Source: Fratercula arctica (lineage: Eukaryota > Chordata > Aves > Charadriiformes > Alcidae). Taken from it: a stretch of 64,000 bases of DNA. Positions 46,361 to 55,757 of the stretch are shown here, piece by piece. The position numbers were made by a program, and so were the translations under genes. The notes beneath the pieces were generated by a model. That model saw only the letters and a program-made list of their open reading frames with translations, was not told the origin of the DNA and ran no database searches. How positions within the stretch are numbered: position 1 is the stretch's first letter; each line of letters starts with the position of its first letter. The stretch covers positions 2,585,046 through 2,649,045 of the forward strand of contig CANTUZ010000024.1 in NCBI GenBank assembly GCA_947846985.1, in the 5' to 3' direction.

Positions 46361-46430
46361 CACGGCACGGCACGGCACGGCACGGCACGGCACGGCACGG
46401 CACGGCACGGCACGGCACGGCACGGCACGG
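46361..46430. repeat. (CACGG)14 pentanucleotide array
   Basis: Fourteen perfect CACGG units, each with one CpG. The array starts six bases past the possible splice donor on the minus strand, so it would be transcribed as CCGUG repeats at the start of intron 1. Perfect units imply recent expansion and likely length polymorphism. Confidence 0.97.
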
Positions 46431-46435
46431 CTCCT

Positions 46436-46510
46436 ACCTGCTGCCCGCCGCTGCCCGCAGCCTCTGCGCCGGGGGGAGCGACGCGCGGCACTTTTCATTC
46501 ATGCTTTCAC
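46436..46510 (-). ncRNA. possible first exon with splice donor
   Basis: Downstream of the CCAAT box on the minus strand, a CpG-rich stretch ends in GGCAGCAG followed by GTAGGAG. CAG|GTAGGA is a usable 5' splice site, with matches at -3 to +3 and +5 and mismatches at +4 and +6. A short open frame starting MNEKCRAS runs through the stretch and hits a stop overlapping the donor, so it looks non-coding. The start of the exon cannot be set from sequence alone. Confidence 0.3.
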
Positions 46511-46529
46511 ACTCCCGGCCCTCGCCGCC

Positions 46530-46625
46530 GCCCCTCATTGGCTCGGCCCCGCCTGACGTCACCTGCCCTGACTCCCACCCCTCTGCAGCGCCTATCAGTT
46601 CATCAATGGGCGGGGGAGGGGCCCC
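46530..46625 (-). promoter_or_regulatory. candidate mir-9-1 promoter core (CRE, CCAAT, GC boxes)
   Basis: Read toward the hairpin, the elements are: a GGGCGGGG-type GC box near 46608-46616, a full palindromic cAMP-response element TGACGTCA at 46554-46561, an adjoining GC box (GGCGGGGC, 46545-46553), and a CCAAT box at 46537-46541. This is the order and spacing of a TATA-less CpG-island promoter firing on the minus strand, with a start expected around 46450-46510. CREB has been reported to control miR-9 genes in human cells, so a perfect CRE here is functionally plausible. CRE and GC boxes are symmetric, so plus-strand transcription is not excluded. Confidence 0.6.
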
Positions 46626-46689
46626 GAGCGGCGCGCACACGCGCATCGCCGCCACCCAGCACCCCCCTCCCTGTCACCCCCCCACCGCC

Positions 46690-47350
46690 ACCATCGTCCT
46701 CCCCATCATCACCCCCCCCCCCGCCACCCATCGCCGCCACCCAGCACCCCCATCTGCACCATCACCACCATCATCACCGTCATTGCGACTGCCACCCTCA
46801 GCACCATCACCCTCATCACCACCACCACCGCCCTCAGCACCACCATCACCCTCATCACCACCACCACCGCCCTCAGCACCACCATCACCCTCATCACCAC
46901 CACCACCATCCTCAGCACCACCATCACCCTCATCACCACCACCACTGCCCTCAGCACCACCATCACCCTCATCACCACCACCACCGCCATCAGCACCACC
47001 ATCACCCTCATCACCACCACCACTGCCCTCAGCACCACCATCACCCTCAGCACCACCACCACCATCCTCAGCACCACCATCACCCTCATCACCACCACCA
47101 TCACCCTCATCACCACCACCACCGCCATCAGCACCACCATCACCCTCATCACCACCACCATCACCCTCATCACCACCACCACCATCCTCAGCACCACCAT
47201 CACCCTCATCACCGCCACCACCGCCATCAGCACCACCACCACCCTCACCCTTACCATCACCACCATCATCCTCATCACCACCACCATCAGCACCATCACC
47301 TTCATCACCACCACCAGCACCCTCATCACCACCACCATTCCACCACCCTC
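46690..47350. repeat. CAC-rich minisatellite (39-bp unit)
   Basis: A trinucleotide-derived array. The higher-order unit is 39 bases (13 triplets), with the pattern CACCACCATCACCCTCAT, four CAC/CGC-type triplets, then CCTCAG. Units with CGC, CTG or CAT variants alternate. Because the unit is a multiple of three and lacks stops, it yields long spurious frames rich in His, Pro or Ser on plus and Val/Met on minus. It lies immediately upstream of the candidate promoter. Confidence 0.93.
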
Positions 47351-48700
47351 GTCACCACTGGCCAACCACCCATCCCCAACACCAAGTATCACCACCACCG
47401 TGACCATCACCCTCTCTCCAGCCCTCCTCCACCTCTCTGGCCTCCCAGGGGGCTCAGCCCCTCCTGGGGAAGAGGAAGCCCCTCACCTGCACCCCATGGC
47501 TGCCGGTGTCCAACCAGCACTTGGTGCTGGTGTCCGACTGGTGCCGGGGCCCGGCCACACCGTGCAGACCCCAGACGGGAACCAAACTCTATTTTATTTC
47601 CATATTTTTAACCCCCCAGCCTCTCTATTAATCACCCTTCTATTTCCCCTCTTATAACACCGACAGCATCAAAACTAATGACATGATTTTTCCTCAAACA
47701 AGAACAATCGTTTGTTTGGGTTTTTCTTTTCTTTTCTCTTAAAATTCTTCTGTGCCTCGGAATTTTTTTTTTCTGAGTGTAAAACCAGCTGGGTTTGGGA
47801 CTGTGGGGTTTGGGAGGGAAGTTGTTCCTGAGTTTTGTCGCCTTCCCGGAGCCAGATTCTCCCTCTGCCACCACCAGTGGCACATTCCTCCATCGGGGCC
47901 CTCACTCCCAGTTGTTCCCAGTAGGAAAGTGGGAGCCCACTGGTCTGGCTCCCATCAGGCCCAGAACTTGACTGGGAGCAGGGAGTGGGGGACAGGGGAT
48001 ATGAGGGGAATAACACTGATGGGGGGCGAGCAGGTAGGGTCCTGGGGACCATCTCAGCCCTGGGGGGGCCCAAACCTGCCCGGGGGGGTGGTCCCAGCAC
48101 CTTGGCTCTGACCCCCAGGAACATCCGGCAGCCCATCCCTGTGGCCTCCTGCCTGGCTTTTCTGCAAGCCCCCGTCTGCACCAAAGGGCTTGCAGGGGCT
48201 GGGGGGTGTTACGCCTTCCCCCACTCCCCCCCCCAACCCGCGCTCGCTTCCAGCCCTGTTTGGGGGGAAAAAACATGGATTTTTGGGACCGTTCTGACAG
48301 GTGCTCGCGGGGAGGGGGGGGCTGCAGGTGCATCGGGTAGGCACCCCCTGCCTCCAAACCGCCCCCCGAATCGCAGTCCCTCTCTTAGGTCCTTCCCGGA
48401 GCCGGTCGGCCCCCCGGGGCCGTGCCCCCCCCCCCCCCCCCCCCGCCGTGGTTTGTCCCCCCGTGACCCACCTGGGCCGCGCTGTCCCCACGCGTGGGCA
48501 GAGCCGCCGGGCGGGGGCCAGCCCGCGGCGAAGCGGAGCCGGAGCCGCGGGGGTGTCCTGGAAGAGAAGGGACGGAGGGGAACGGTTACAGAGCCGGGGG
48601 TGGGGGGGGGACACAGGCAGCCCCCACCCGCGGCCGGTCGCGGCTCCGCGGGGGCCCGGCGGGCCCGGCTTTAACCATTCCCCACCCTCGCTGAAACGGG
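47351..48700. other. CpG island at 48.3-48.7 kb, no gene seen
   Basis: The candidate element at 47.58-47.78 kb is listed separately. CpG density rises at 48.3-48.7 kb with a C-run (48427-48444). No exon recognised. Confidence 0.5.
47575..47780. promoter_or_regulatory. candidate regulatory element upstream of mir-9-1 promoter
   Basis: AT-rich unique block about 1.1 kb upstream of the CRE. It has CTATTAATC, AAACTAATGACATG and GAACAATCGTTTGTTTGGG (SOX and forkhead-like cores). Confidence 0.3.
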
Positions 48701-48767
48701 ATTTTGGCGACACCACCGCACGCTTTGCCCTTTTATTCTCCTTATTCTCCTTTTATTTTCCCTTACC

Positions 48768-48799
<32 letters not shown>

Positions 48800-48806
<7 letters not shown>

Positions 48807-49010
48807 CTAAATTTATATTTTAGAGTCCTCCAGAAATTATAGCTTTTTATTTTTTTTTTTTTTAAACCCGCCTATTGAAGAAACACGACGAATATTGCTA
48901 TTTATCCCGAGACACCGCCGCAAAGACACGGATTCAGCTTTCAAACTTACATTCTCCCTAGGATTATCCCGATGACATTAAATTTTTTTTTTTAAAAAAT
49001 ATATATATAC
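48800..49010. promoter_or_regulatory. AT-rich candidate element
   Basis: Unique AT-rich sequence with AAATTTATATTTTAG, AAATTATAGC, GAATATTGCTATTTATCCC and GGATTATCCCGATG, interrupted by poly(T) and poly(A) runs. No gene seen. Confidence 0.28.
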
Positions 49011-50984
49011 ATTTTAACATCGCCTTAGACACGGCCGGATCCGGGAGGATTTCGGGAAGGACACGAGGGATTTGCAGAAGGTGCCGGGGTGTATTTTGGA
49101 GTTTCACGAGCAAATAAAAACCTGCTCCACGCTTTGCTGCTTTTCTATAAAGTCGCTTTCGGCAAAGTGAAGCCCAGACAAAACCCCCAAATAAATCCCA
49201 GGAGCCGCCGCCGCGATCGCGGGATCCCACCGTTTTAACGGCAGATTTGGAGATTTTTCCAGCTCGAAAATTTGCACCTACACCATAAAGAAAAGCTTAA
49301 TTTTTTAGTTTGGTTTTTTTTTTTGGGGGGGGGGGGTGTTAAATCAGAGCTGAGCTGGGCAGGACCTGACCTGGTGGGTACCAAGTGGGGGGTTTTTTTG
49401 TTGTTTTTTTTTTTGGTTTTTGGGTTTTTTTTGCAGAGACGGGAATCCACGCACCAACCGAAAAAAAAAATCGCTGGCCGATTTTTCCCCTTTTTAGCAC
49501 AACCCGCCCTCCCTTCCCCGCACCGACGGGGAGAATTAAGGACAGACGGCAGGGATGCGTATTTTTTAAGAAAAGAATTTCAAAAAAAAAAAAAATAGGG
49601 AAAATTAAAATGTTCCTTGGCAAGTAAAAAAAAAAAATAAAAAATATATATATATATAAAAAAAAGCCGTGCGGGATTTTCCAGCGGCGGCATCTCCGGG
49701 TGGCCGGGCCCGCTGCAGCCCGGGAGGTGGGTTCCGGCCACCCTCCGAGGTTCACGTCTGCCCCCGAATTATTGCTTGAAAAAAACCGAAAAAAACCCAC
49801 CCAAAACCCACTTATTTTGGGTGCCCTTCCCGGCCTGCCGCGGGGGAGGCTCGGCGGGGCCTCCCGAAGGCAGAGACCCAGGGGAGGGGGTTTGAATTGA
49901 GGGGAGCAGCTCGGACCTGCTTGGGGGGGTGGGGGGGGTGTGCAGAAATTAAAGCGAAGTTCGCGAGGTGGGGGGAAACCCCCCTCTTTGCTGCTCCGTT
50001 CCGCACCCGGCCGCGCTCAGCCGCGGAGGAGACGCGTAACCTCCGCGCTGGGTCTATTGTAACGCGGATTTAATTTGTTTTCAGCCCCATCCATCAGGAT
50101 TTGCTTATTCGACAACGAGGATCCCCCAGCATCAACTTCACACCCCCCCCCGCAAAAAAAAATAATCCTCCCCCCCAGCACAGAGCGGCAAAGCCCAGCC
50201 GGGATGGCGGGGGGGGGTGGGGGGGGTGGCCCGACCTCCCACTCGTGTCCGTGTCCCCACGCAACGCCCGGCCCCTCCCGCGGGGAAGCCGCTTGCAGGA
50301 GGGGGGATTTGGGGGAGGCCCTCCCCCCACCCCCACGGGTGCGGAGAGCAACAATGAGTGAGTCCACGGACACGCGTGGGGGGGGGGGGGGGGAAGACAC
50401 AAGACACACGACGACACCGGGAATGGCCGTATCCTGACAGGCTCTCCCGAAGCGGCGGCGGGGGGGGGGGGGGGGGGGGTGCGAGAGAGGATTCCGCACC
50501 CCAAAACTCGGTCCCCAAGCCATGGGGGGGGGGGGCAGTGCACCCCGCACACACCCGGAGTTGGGGGTCCCACCCGGCGCCGTGGAAAGTCCGGGGCGGG
50601 GACGATCCGGGCCATCCCCAAACTTTCTTAGCTCAGATGCAGGGATGCCTAGACGGGGGGGGGGGGGGGAGGAAGAGGGAGGAAGGCTCCCACCTGCCCC
50701 CAGGGCTTTGGGGGACACGCCGACCCCGCAGCCGGTCCTGGGGGCGTGGGGGGGGGGGACGGACGGACACGACGACACACCCGCACCCCCAGCCCCGAAG
50801 ATCCATCCCCCCCCCCCCCCCCGCGGCACCCCCAATCCACCTCCCCCGAATAAAGATGCTTTGAGAGATGGATCCCTCCAGCCCCCCCACCCCCACCCCC
50901 CCCGCCCTCCGCCGGCTTTCCCGCCCCCCCCCCCCCCTTTTATTTTTTTTTTTTTTTTTTTTTATTATGATTTTCTCACCGAGT
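49011..50984. other. CpG island with many G/C homopolymers
   Basis: CpG-dense from 49.68 to 50.8 kb, with G-runs near 50382-50392 and 50460-50480 and C-runs near 50808-50822 and 50922-50937. Frames such as 50522-51415 on plus pass through homopolymers and are not credible. No gene seen. Confidence 0.55.
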
Positions 50985-51085
50985 CCAATAAATCGCGCGG
51001 CTCGTCTGGCCTCAGACGTGTTCAGCAACCCAAGCCCCGCCGCTTTTGTTCCGCCAAGTCTCACATTGTTTGTCCGGCTGCGGGG
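50985..51085. promoter_or_regulatory. compact unique block in a CpG island
   Basis: A non-repetitive 100-base stretch between homopolymer-rich segments. It contains CAATAAATCGCGCGGC and CTCACATTGTTTGTCCGG (SOX/forkhead cores ATTGTTTG). It stands out because the neighbours are mostly poly-G or poly-T. Confidence 0.3.
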
Positions 51086-51329
51086 CCGGCCCGGCGCGGA
51101 ACGCGGGGGCTCCGCGGGGGCTCCGCGGCGGGGCACGGCCGGGAGCCGGGGGGGGGGGGTTGGGGGGGGGGGGGAGTTGGAAGGGGGGGAGCAGCCACGG
51201 TTAAGCCCGGGGTACGGGGGGGGGGGGGGGAAACCCGTCCCGACCACCCCTCTTCCCCCCGGGCTGACCCCCGGGGTTCTTCAGCCCGCGGCGGGGGATG
51301 CGCCCCTAAGGCCGGCCGGTCCTGCCTGC
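51086..51329. other. GC-rich G-run segment
   Basis: Tandem CGCGGGGGCTC motifs and long G-runs (51148-51175, 51217-51230). Strong G4 potential. Confidence 0.6.
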
Positions 51330-51750
51330 GCTGCCCTCCCTGCCTGCACTTCTCTCCCTGCCTGCACTTCTCTCCCTGCCGGCGCTGCCTGCACTTCCCT
51401 CCCTGCCGGCGCTGACTTCTCTGCCCTCCCTGCCTGCCCTGTGCTTGCTGCCTGCCCTGCCTACAGAGCCCTCCCTGCCTGCACTTCTCTCCCTGCCTGC
51501 ACTTCTCTCCCTGCCGGCGCTGCCCGCCCTGCCCTCCCTGCCTGCGCTGACTTTTCTGCCCTCCCTGCCTGCCCTGTGCTTGCTGCCTGCCCTGCCTACA
51601 GAGCCCTCCCTGCCTGCGCTGCCCTCCTGACCCTGCTCACCTGCCTGCGCTGCCTGCCCTCCCCGGCTCGCCTTCCATGCCTGCCTGCCTGCCTCCCCTG
51701 CCCTTTGCTGCCTGCCTGCCTCCCCTGCCCTTTGCTGCCTGCCCTGCCCT
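51330..51750. repeat. CCTGC-rich minisatellite with 137-bp higher-order duplication
   Basis: Array of CTGCCTGC, ACTTCTCTCC and CCGGCGCTG modules. A segment beginning CTGACTT(T/C)TCTGCCCTCC recurs at about 51410 and 51547, giving a 137-base higher-order period. A 27-base duplication ending CCCCTGCCCTTTGCT follows at 51685-51740. The frames of Leu/Pro/Ala repeats are artefacts. Confidence 0.92.
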
Positions 51751-51849
51751 CACCTGCCCCCCCCCCCCCCTCCCCGGGCTCCCCCCAACCTCCGCAGCCC
51801 GCGGGTCTCGGCGGCGGCCCCGAGCCGGAGGAGCGGGGGCCGTGCCGGG

Positions 51850-52175
51850 CGTAAGGATATATAGGAGCGGCCGAGGAGCCTCCACGTAGCCTATACGTAA
51901 AGTATACGTGTTATATTTAAATAATAAAAAAAAAAAAAAAAAGGAAAAAAAAGAAAGAAGAAGAAAAAAAAAGAAAAAAAAAAAGTTGCGATGCAAATGC
52001 GGGGCCAGCTCCATCGCAAAAAGGGGGGGGGGGGCTGCGGGGGGTGGGGGTGGGGGAGCCGCGCTATTTCCAAGCTTCCTTAACCTATGTATTGCTCGAA
52101 ATCGATCGGCAAAGCACAGCGAGCCCGGCAATTAGGGGCTCATTACCATATATGCAAATATGGCAACCTCTCCCG
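51850..52175. promoter_or_regulatory. candidate element with two POU octamers
   Basis: Perfect octamers ATGCAAAT lie at 51991-51998 and 52152-52159. The second is embedded in the near-palindrome CCATATATGCAAATATGG (52146-52163). Other cores are CTATACGTAAAGTATACG (imperfect inverted repeat), GAAATCGATCGGC and GGCAATTAGGGGC. A TATATA at 51858-51863 might be TATA-like. An A-rich purine run at 51928-51984 splits the block. Confidence 0.4.
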
Positions 52176-52629
52176 GCAGCCGGGGAGGGCTGAGATGCGG
52201 CGGGCGAGAAAACGGCAGCGGGGTTTGGGGCTGGAGATTGGGGTGAGGCGGGCGGGGAAAGGGGGCGAAAAAAAGGTTATTTGAAGGTATTTGGGGGGGG
52301 TTAAAAGAAGGGGGTGCACAAAGAGCTCGCGGGGGGGGGGCGGGGAGGAGACACGCGCGTGGTTGCTCCGAATTTGCTCCTTCATTAAAATCGAATTCCC
52401 TCTTTTCGAAATAAAGTCACGGCGAGCAGCACGGCCCAGCTGTCCCCGTCCCGTCCCCCCCACCCCCGCGGTCTCCGAGGACCCCCCCCCAAAGCCCAGG
52501 CAGTGCCCCGGGCATCGCTGCGGGCTGGAGCCTGGGAAATAACCCGGGAATTGGGGGGAAACGGCGGGGGCCGGGCACCGGACCCCCCTCCTGGGACCGG
52601 GCCGGCCCCGCACCCACGCTGCGGGGAGT
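52176..52629. other. CpG island
   Basis: CpG-dense at 52.17-52.35 and 52.42-52.62 kb around an AT-rich middle (52370-52430). No exon recognised. Confidence 0.5.
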
Positions 52630-53270
52630 ATTTTAAAGGTAACTTGCTGACTTTTTCTATTTTCTATTTTAAAAAAATCCACCGTAAACTGGCGATTTTC
52701 CGGCGCACACGCTCGATCGCGCCTTCCCTTGTTGCGATAAAGAGTTCCCTGCGATTTTTACAAGCATCGGCGGGGGGGGGGGGGGTTGGTTTTGTTTTGT
52801 TTCGTTTTGGCTCAATAAACACAGATTAGGAGCAAAGTCCCCCCCTAGAATTTACTGAATGCTGATCAAAGCTGGGGGTGTCCCCGCGGGAAGCGGATTT
52901 CCCCCACGGCGGCGGTCGGAGGCGGGGGGGGGACATTGGCAGCGTCTCCCACCGTGGCGTTTTTATGAAGTTATACCCGGCTCTGTGCTTCACCCCCCCT
53001 CTATTTGGGAAATGACTTTCCACAAACCCTAACCACGGCTTATTAAAGAAGAATAATGCCCATTTCAAGTTATTCTCCAATTTTCTTCCCTATTTTGTAT
53101 TTATTTTGGGTTGGTTTTTCCCCCCCCCCCCCCCAATGAATAACATTTTCTCTATTTCGCCGCCTACCCAAACCTCAAAAGAACGCCAATGAAATGTAAT
53201 CCGGAATCGATTCCTTCCGCTAAGCGTGTTTTGGGGGTTGCTTGCAATAATAAAAATATATTAAAAAAAA
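52630..53270. other. mixed AT-rich region
   Basis: Unique AT-rich pieces such as GAATTTACTGAATGCTGATC, CCAATGAATAACATTTTC and CCAATGAAATGTAATCCGG are separated by G-runs (52771-52784) and C-runs (53121-53134). Possibly regulatory. No exon or RNA recognised. Confidence 0.28.
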
Positions 53271-53539
53271 TACCCAAAGTCAGCAAAACCGCCCCAAAAG
53301 CTCCCGGGAGGTGGCAAACCCGGCCGGTACCGTGCGCTCGGGTTATTCCTGCTCCTCTCCCCGCTGCCAGCCGCAGGCAAGCGCAAGACGTGGGGAAAGA
53401 GGTAATTGCAGGGGTTTCTTTCCTTCTTTCTTTTCTTTTTTCTTCTTCTTCTTTTTTTTTTTAATTGGGAAAAGCCCTTTTCAGCGGTTGCATTCGCAGC
53501 TCGGCGGCTGAGCCGCTTTTCCCAGCCCTGCTCTCCCCG

Positions 53540-53900
53540 CATTCCTCTGCCCCATCCCTCATTAATTCCTGAGCTACCGGGATTTCTCCTTATTATTATA
53601 TTATTTTTCACTCATTTATTTACCGTGAATGGCCAGAAATGGAAAACAGCCTGCACGGCGACAGGCTGAGGGACCTTCCTTTACCCTGGGCACCTCCTTT
53701 CCCCTGGCATTTTATATTTGGATTTGGTTATTATTTATATTCGGGGAATTAAACCCGCCGGTTTCTCCAAATCTCCTGTGAGTTTCGAAACGCAGAGAAC
53801 ACTGTTTGGAAAAGGGGCCGGGGGGGGGGGGGGGGAAATAATCAATAAATAAATCCTTTTCGGTTCCCCCCTCTCTTGGTAAATTCGCAGTTACCGACGA
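53540..53900. other. AT-rich region, weak regulatory candidate
   Basis: Contains CTCATTAATTCCTGAGC, TTATATTATTTTTC, GGTTATTATTTATATTCGGGG and a G-run (53820-53836). Unique except for the homopolymers. Confidence 0.25.
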
Positions 53901-54263
53901 GCAACGAGATGAAGCGTTTTCCCAGCAAAAAAAAAAAAAAAATCCTCGTTCCAGACCCCGAGAGGCTCCGGCGAGTGAGGACGGCGGCGGCTTCGCCCAT
54001 CGCATTATGCTTAGGGAAAAAAAAAAAAAAAAAAAAAGTGGATTCTTTTATTTCCCCCCCCCTTACCCCAAAGTAGCAATTAAAGAAATTGGCGACTTTT
54101 GCCTGCGGAGGAGGCTCTGGTGCCGCTCCGCGCTGGGCGCCCGCACCTTCCGTATTTTTTTGGCTGGCAAAGCTGGGCTTCATTTTCTCTTCTACTGAAC
54201 TTTAAAGGGGGCAGAGAGCCGTAAATTCTTCCCAGGTTTTTTTTTTTTTTTTTGGGGGGGGGG

Positions 54264-54303
54264 TTGTTTGTTTGTTTGTTTGTTTGTTTGTTTGTTTGTT
54301 TGT
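54264..54303. repeat. (TTTG)n microsatellite
   Basis: About nine perfect TTTG units after a T-run and a G-run. Confidence 0.95.
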
Positions 54304-54436
54304 TTTTTTCCGGAATTACCTCTGAAATGAGGGAGGAAAGTCTGGCTCCTCTGTTCGAAGGTTCGCAGCCTTTGCCGCAGCCCGGGAGTTTTGTACCCGT
54401 CTCATCTCGCGTTTATTTTTTATTTATTTATATCCC

Positions 54437-54447
54437 CCCCCCCCCCT

Positions 54448-54479
<32 letters not shown>
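54437..54479. repeat. poly(C) tract
   Basis: Roughly 40 C residues interrupted once by TT. A complementary-strand G4 or plus-strand i-motif could form. The exact length is prone to sequencing error. Confidence 0.9.
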
Positions 54480-54999
54480 TCAAAACGCCGTGAAAGGGGC
54501 GTTATTTCAGGCAAACGGGCGTTGGAAACTTCTTTTTTCAGCGAACTCGCCCGATGGAGGAGGCAAGTCGCGGGCGGCGGCGGCGGCGGGGGTGGGGGGG
54601 GGGGGGAGGTTGGTAGTTAAATCTCAGATGATCCAGAAGGATTTTCACTTCGGAAAAACCGGGATTTTCGGCCGCCGGTGGCCCGGGGTCGGGGGGGAGC
54701 CAGGGGACCCGCGGGGGACGCCCAGCCCCGCGGTAGTTGCGCCCCCCCCCCCCCGCCCCGCACGGAGCCGCAGAGCCCCCGCACCGATTAAAAAATACTT
54801 GTTGAGGTAGTGCAACCTCCCCCCCCCCCCCCCCCAATCTAAAACAAACCCCTAATTCTGCCCAACAACGGTGTGCAGAGCGCAAGGTGGGGGGGTGAGG
54901 TGTCCCCCCCACCCCGGGCACCCCCCCCGGGGACTGGTGTGCAGTGTGTCCCCCCCCCCCCCCCCCGATTTTATTTTGAGGAGTATTTGCAAGGTCCTG

Positions 55000-55757
55000 C
55001 AGCCCTGTGGGGTCTGGGCTCTGCCCCCCCCCCCCCCCCCCCCCCGACCCCCAGCCCCTTCCCCACCTGCAGCCCCCAGCCCAGGTCAGACTCGGGGAGC
55101 TGCAAAGAGGGGGATGCCTGCTGCAAAGGGGGGGCTGATTCACCAGCACACACCCCCTAACCCCCCCCCCCCCAAATTGCTTAGAAATCCTTGGGGGGGG
55201 GTGCAGAGCATGGGGTCTGGGCTTTGCACCCCCCCCCCCCCCCCCGACCCACAGACCCTTCCCCAGCCGAGGTCAGACCCGGGTTGCTGCAAAGAGGGGG
55301 ATGCCTGTTGCAAAGGGGGGGCTGATTCCCCAGCACACACCCCCCACCCCCCCCAAATTGCTTAGAAATCCTTGGGGGGGGGGTGCAGAGCATGGGGTCT
55401 GGGCTTTGCACGCCCCCCCCCAACTCCCAGCCCCTTCCCCACCTGCAGCCCCCAGCCCAGGTCAGACCCGGGGAGCTGCAAAGAGGGGGATGCCTGCTGC
55501 AAAGGGGGGGCTGATTCACCAGCACACACCCCCTACCCCCCCCCAAATTGCTTAGAAATCCTTGGGGGGGGGTGCAGGGCATGGGGTCTGGGCTTTGCAT
55601 CCCCCCCCCAACTCCCAGACCCTTCCCCACCTGCAGCCCCCAGCCCAGGTCAGACCCGGGGAGCTGCAAAGAGGGGGATGCCTGTTGCAAAGGGGGGGCT
55701 GATTCACCAGCACCCCCCCCCCCCAAATTGCTCAGAAACCCTTGGGGGGGGGGGTGC
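55000..55757. repeat. four tandem copies of a ~188-bp unit
   Basis: The anchor GCTGCAAAGAGGGGGATGCC occurs at 55099, 55286, 55475 and 55663, giving periods of 187, 189 and 188. Each unit contains GGGGTCTGGGCT, a C-run of varying length, CCCAGGTCAGAC, GGGGGGCTGATTC, AAATTGCTTAGAAATCC and a G-run. Most copy differences are in the homopolymers. The array has no match to a mobile element I know. Confidence 0.95.

Larger units (their letters stand above)
44360..46500 (-). ncRNA. candidate pri-mir-9-1 transcription unit
   Basis: This is an inferred transcript on the hairpin strand. It would start in the CpG island just below the CRE/CCAAT cluster (46537-46561) and run through the hairpin at 44.9 kb. 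A possible first exon ends at a CAG|GTAGGA donor whose GT is at 46437-46436. A minus-strand AATAAA (TTTATT on plus, 44367-44372) about 500 bases past the hairpin could be a poly(A) signal, but such hexamers are frequent in this AT-rich block. In human the equivalent host is the spliced non-coding MIR9-1HG. I see no conserved open reading frame. Both ends and the splicing are uncertain. Confidence 0.4.
45600..46690. promoter_or_regulatory. CpG island over the candidate mir-9-1 promoter and first intron
   Basis: CpG dinucleotides are frequent across this block, in marked contrast to the AT-rich, CpG-poor DNA at 43.5-45.5 kb that holds the hairpin. The island contains the CRE/CCAAT cluster, the possible exon 1, a (CACGG)14 array, an (ATCC)n array and a degenerate minisatellite. 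Much of the CpG content comes from the repeats, so the functional island may be only about 46.3-46.68 kb. Confidence 0.6.
53901..54999. other. homopolymer-rich CpG island
   Basis: A-runs (53926-53942, 54016-54036), CpG-rich 54.53-54.78 kb with (CGG)n-like GGCGGCGGCGGCGG at about 54576, and C-runs before the 188-bp tandem array. No gene seen. Confidence 0.55.

Noticed and set aside
45751..47611. Two plus-strand frames of 550 and 553 codons rich in Pro/Ser or His
   Set aside because: They run through tandem repeats, including the 39-bp CAC-rich array and GCATCCCTCC minisatellite, whose units lack stops. Frames are open together in several registers and there is no domain.
55000..55757. CRISPR-like spaced repeats
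   Set aside because: Units are contiguous 188-bp tandem copies in a vertebrate genome with no unique spacers.
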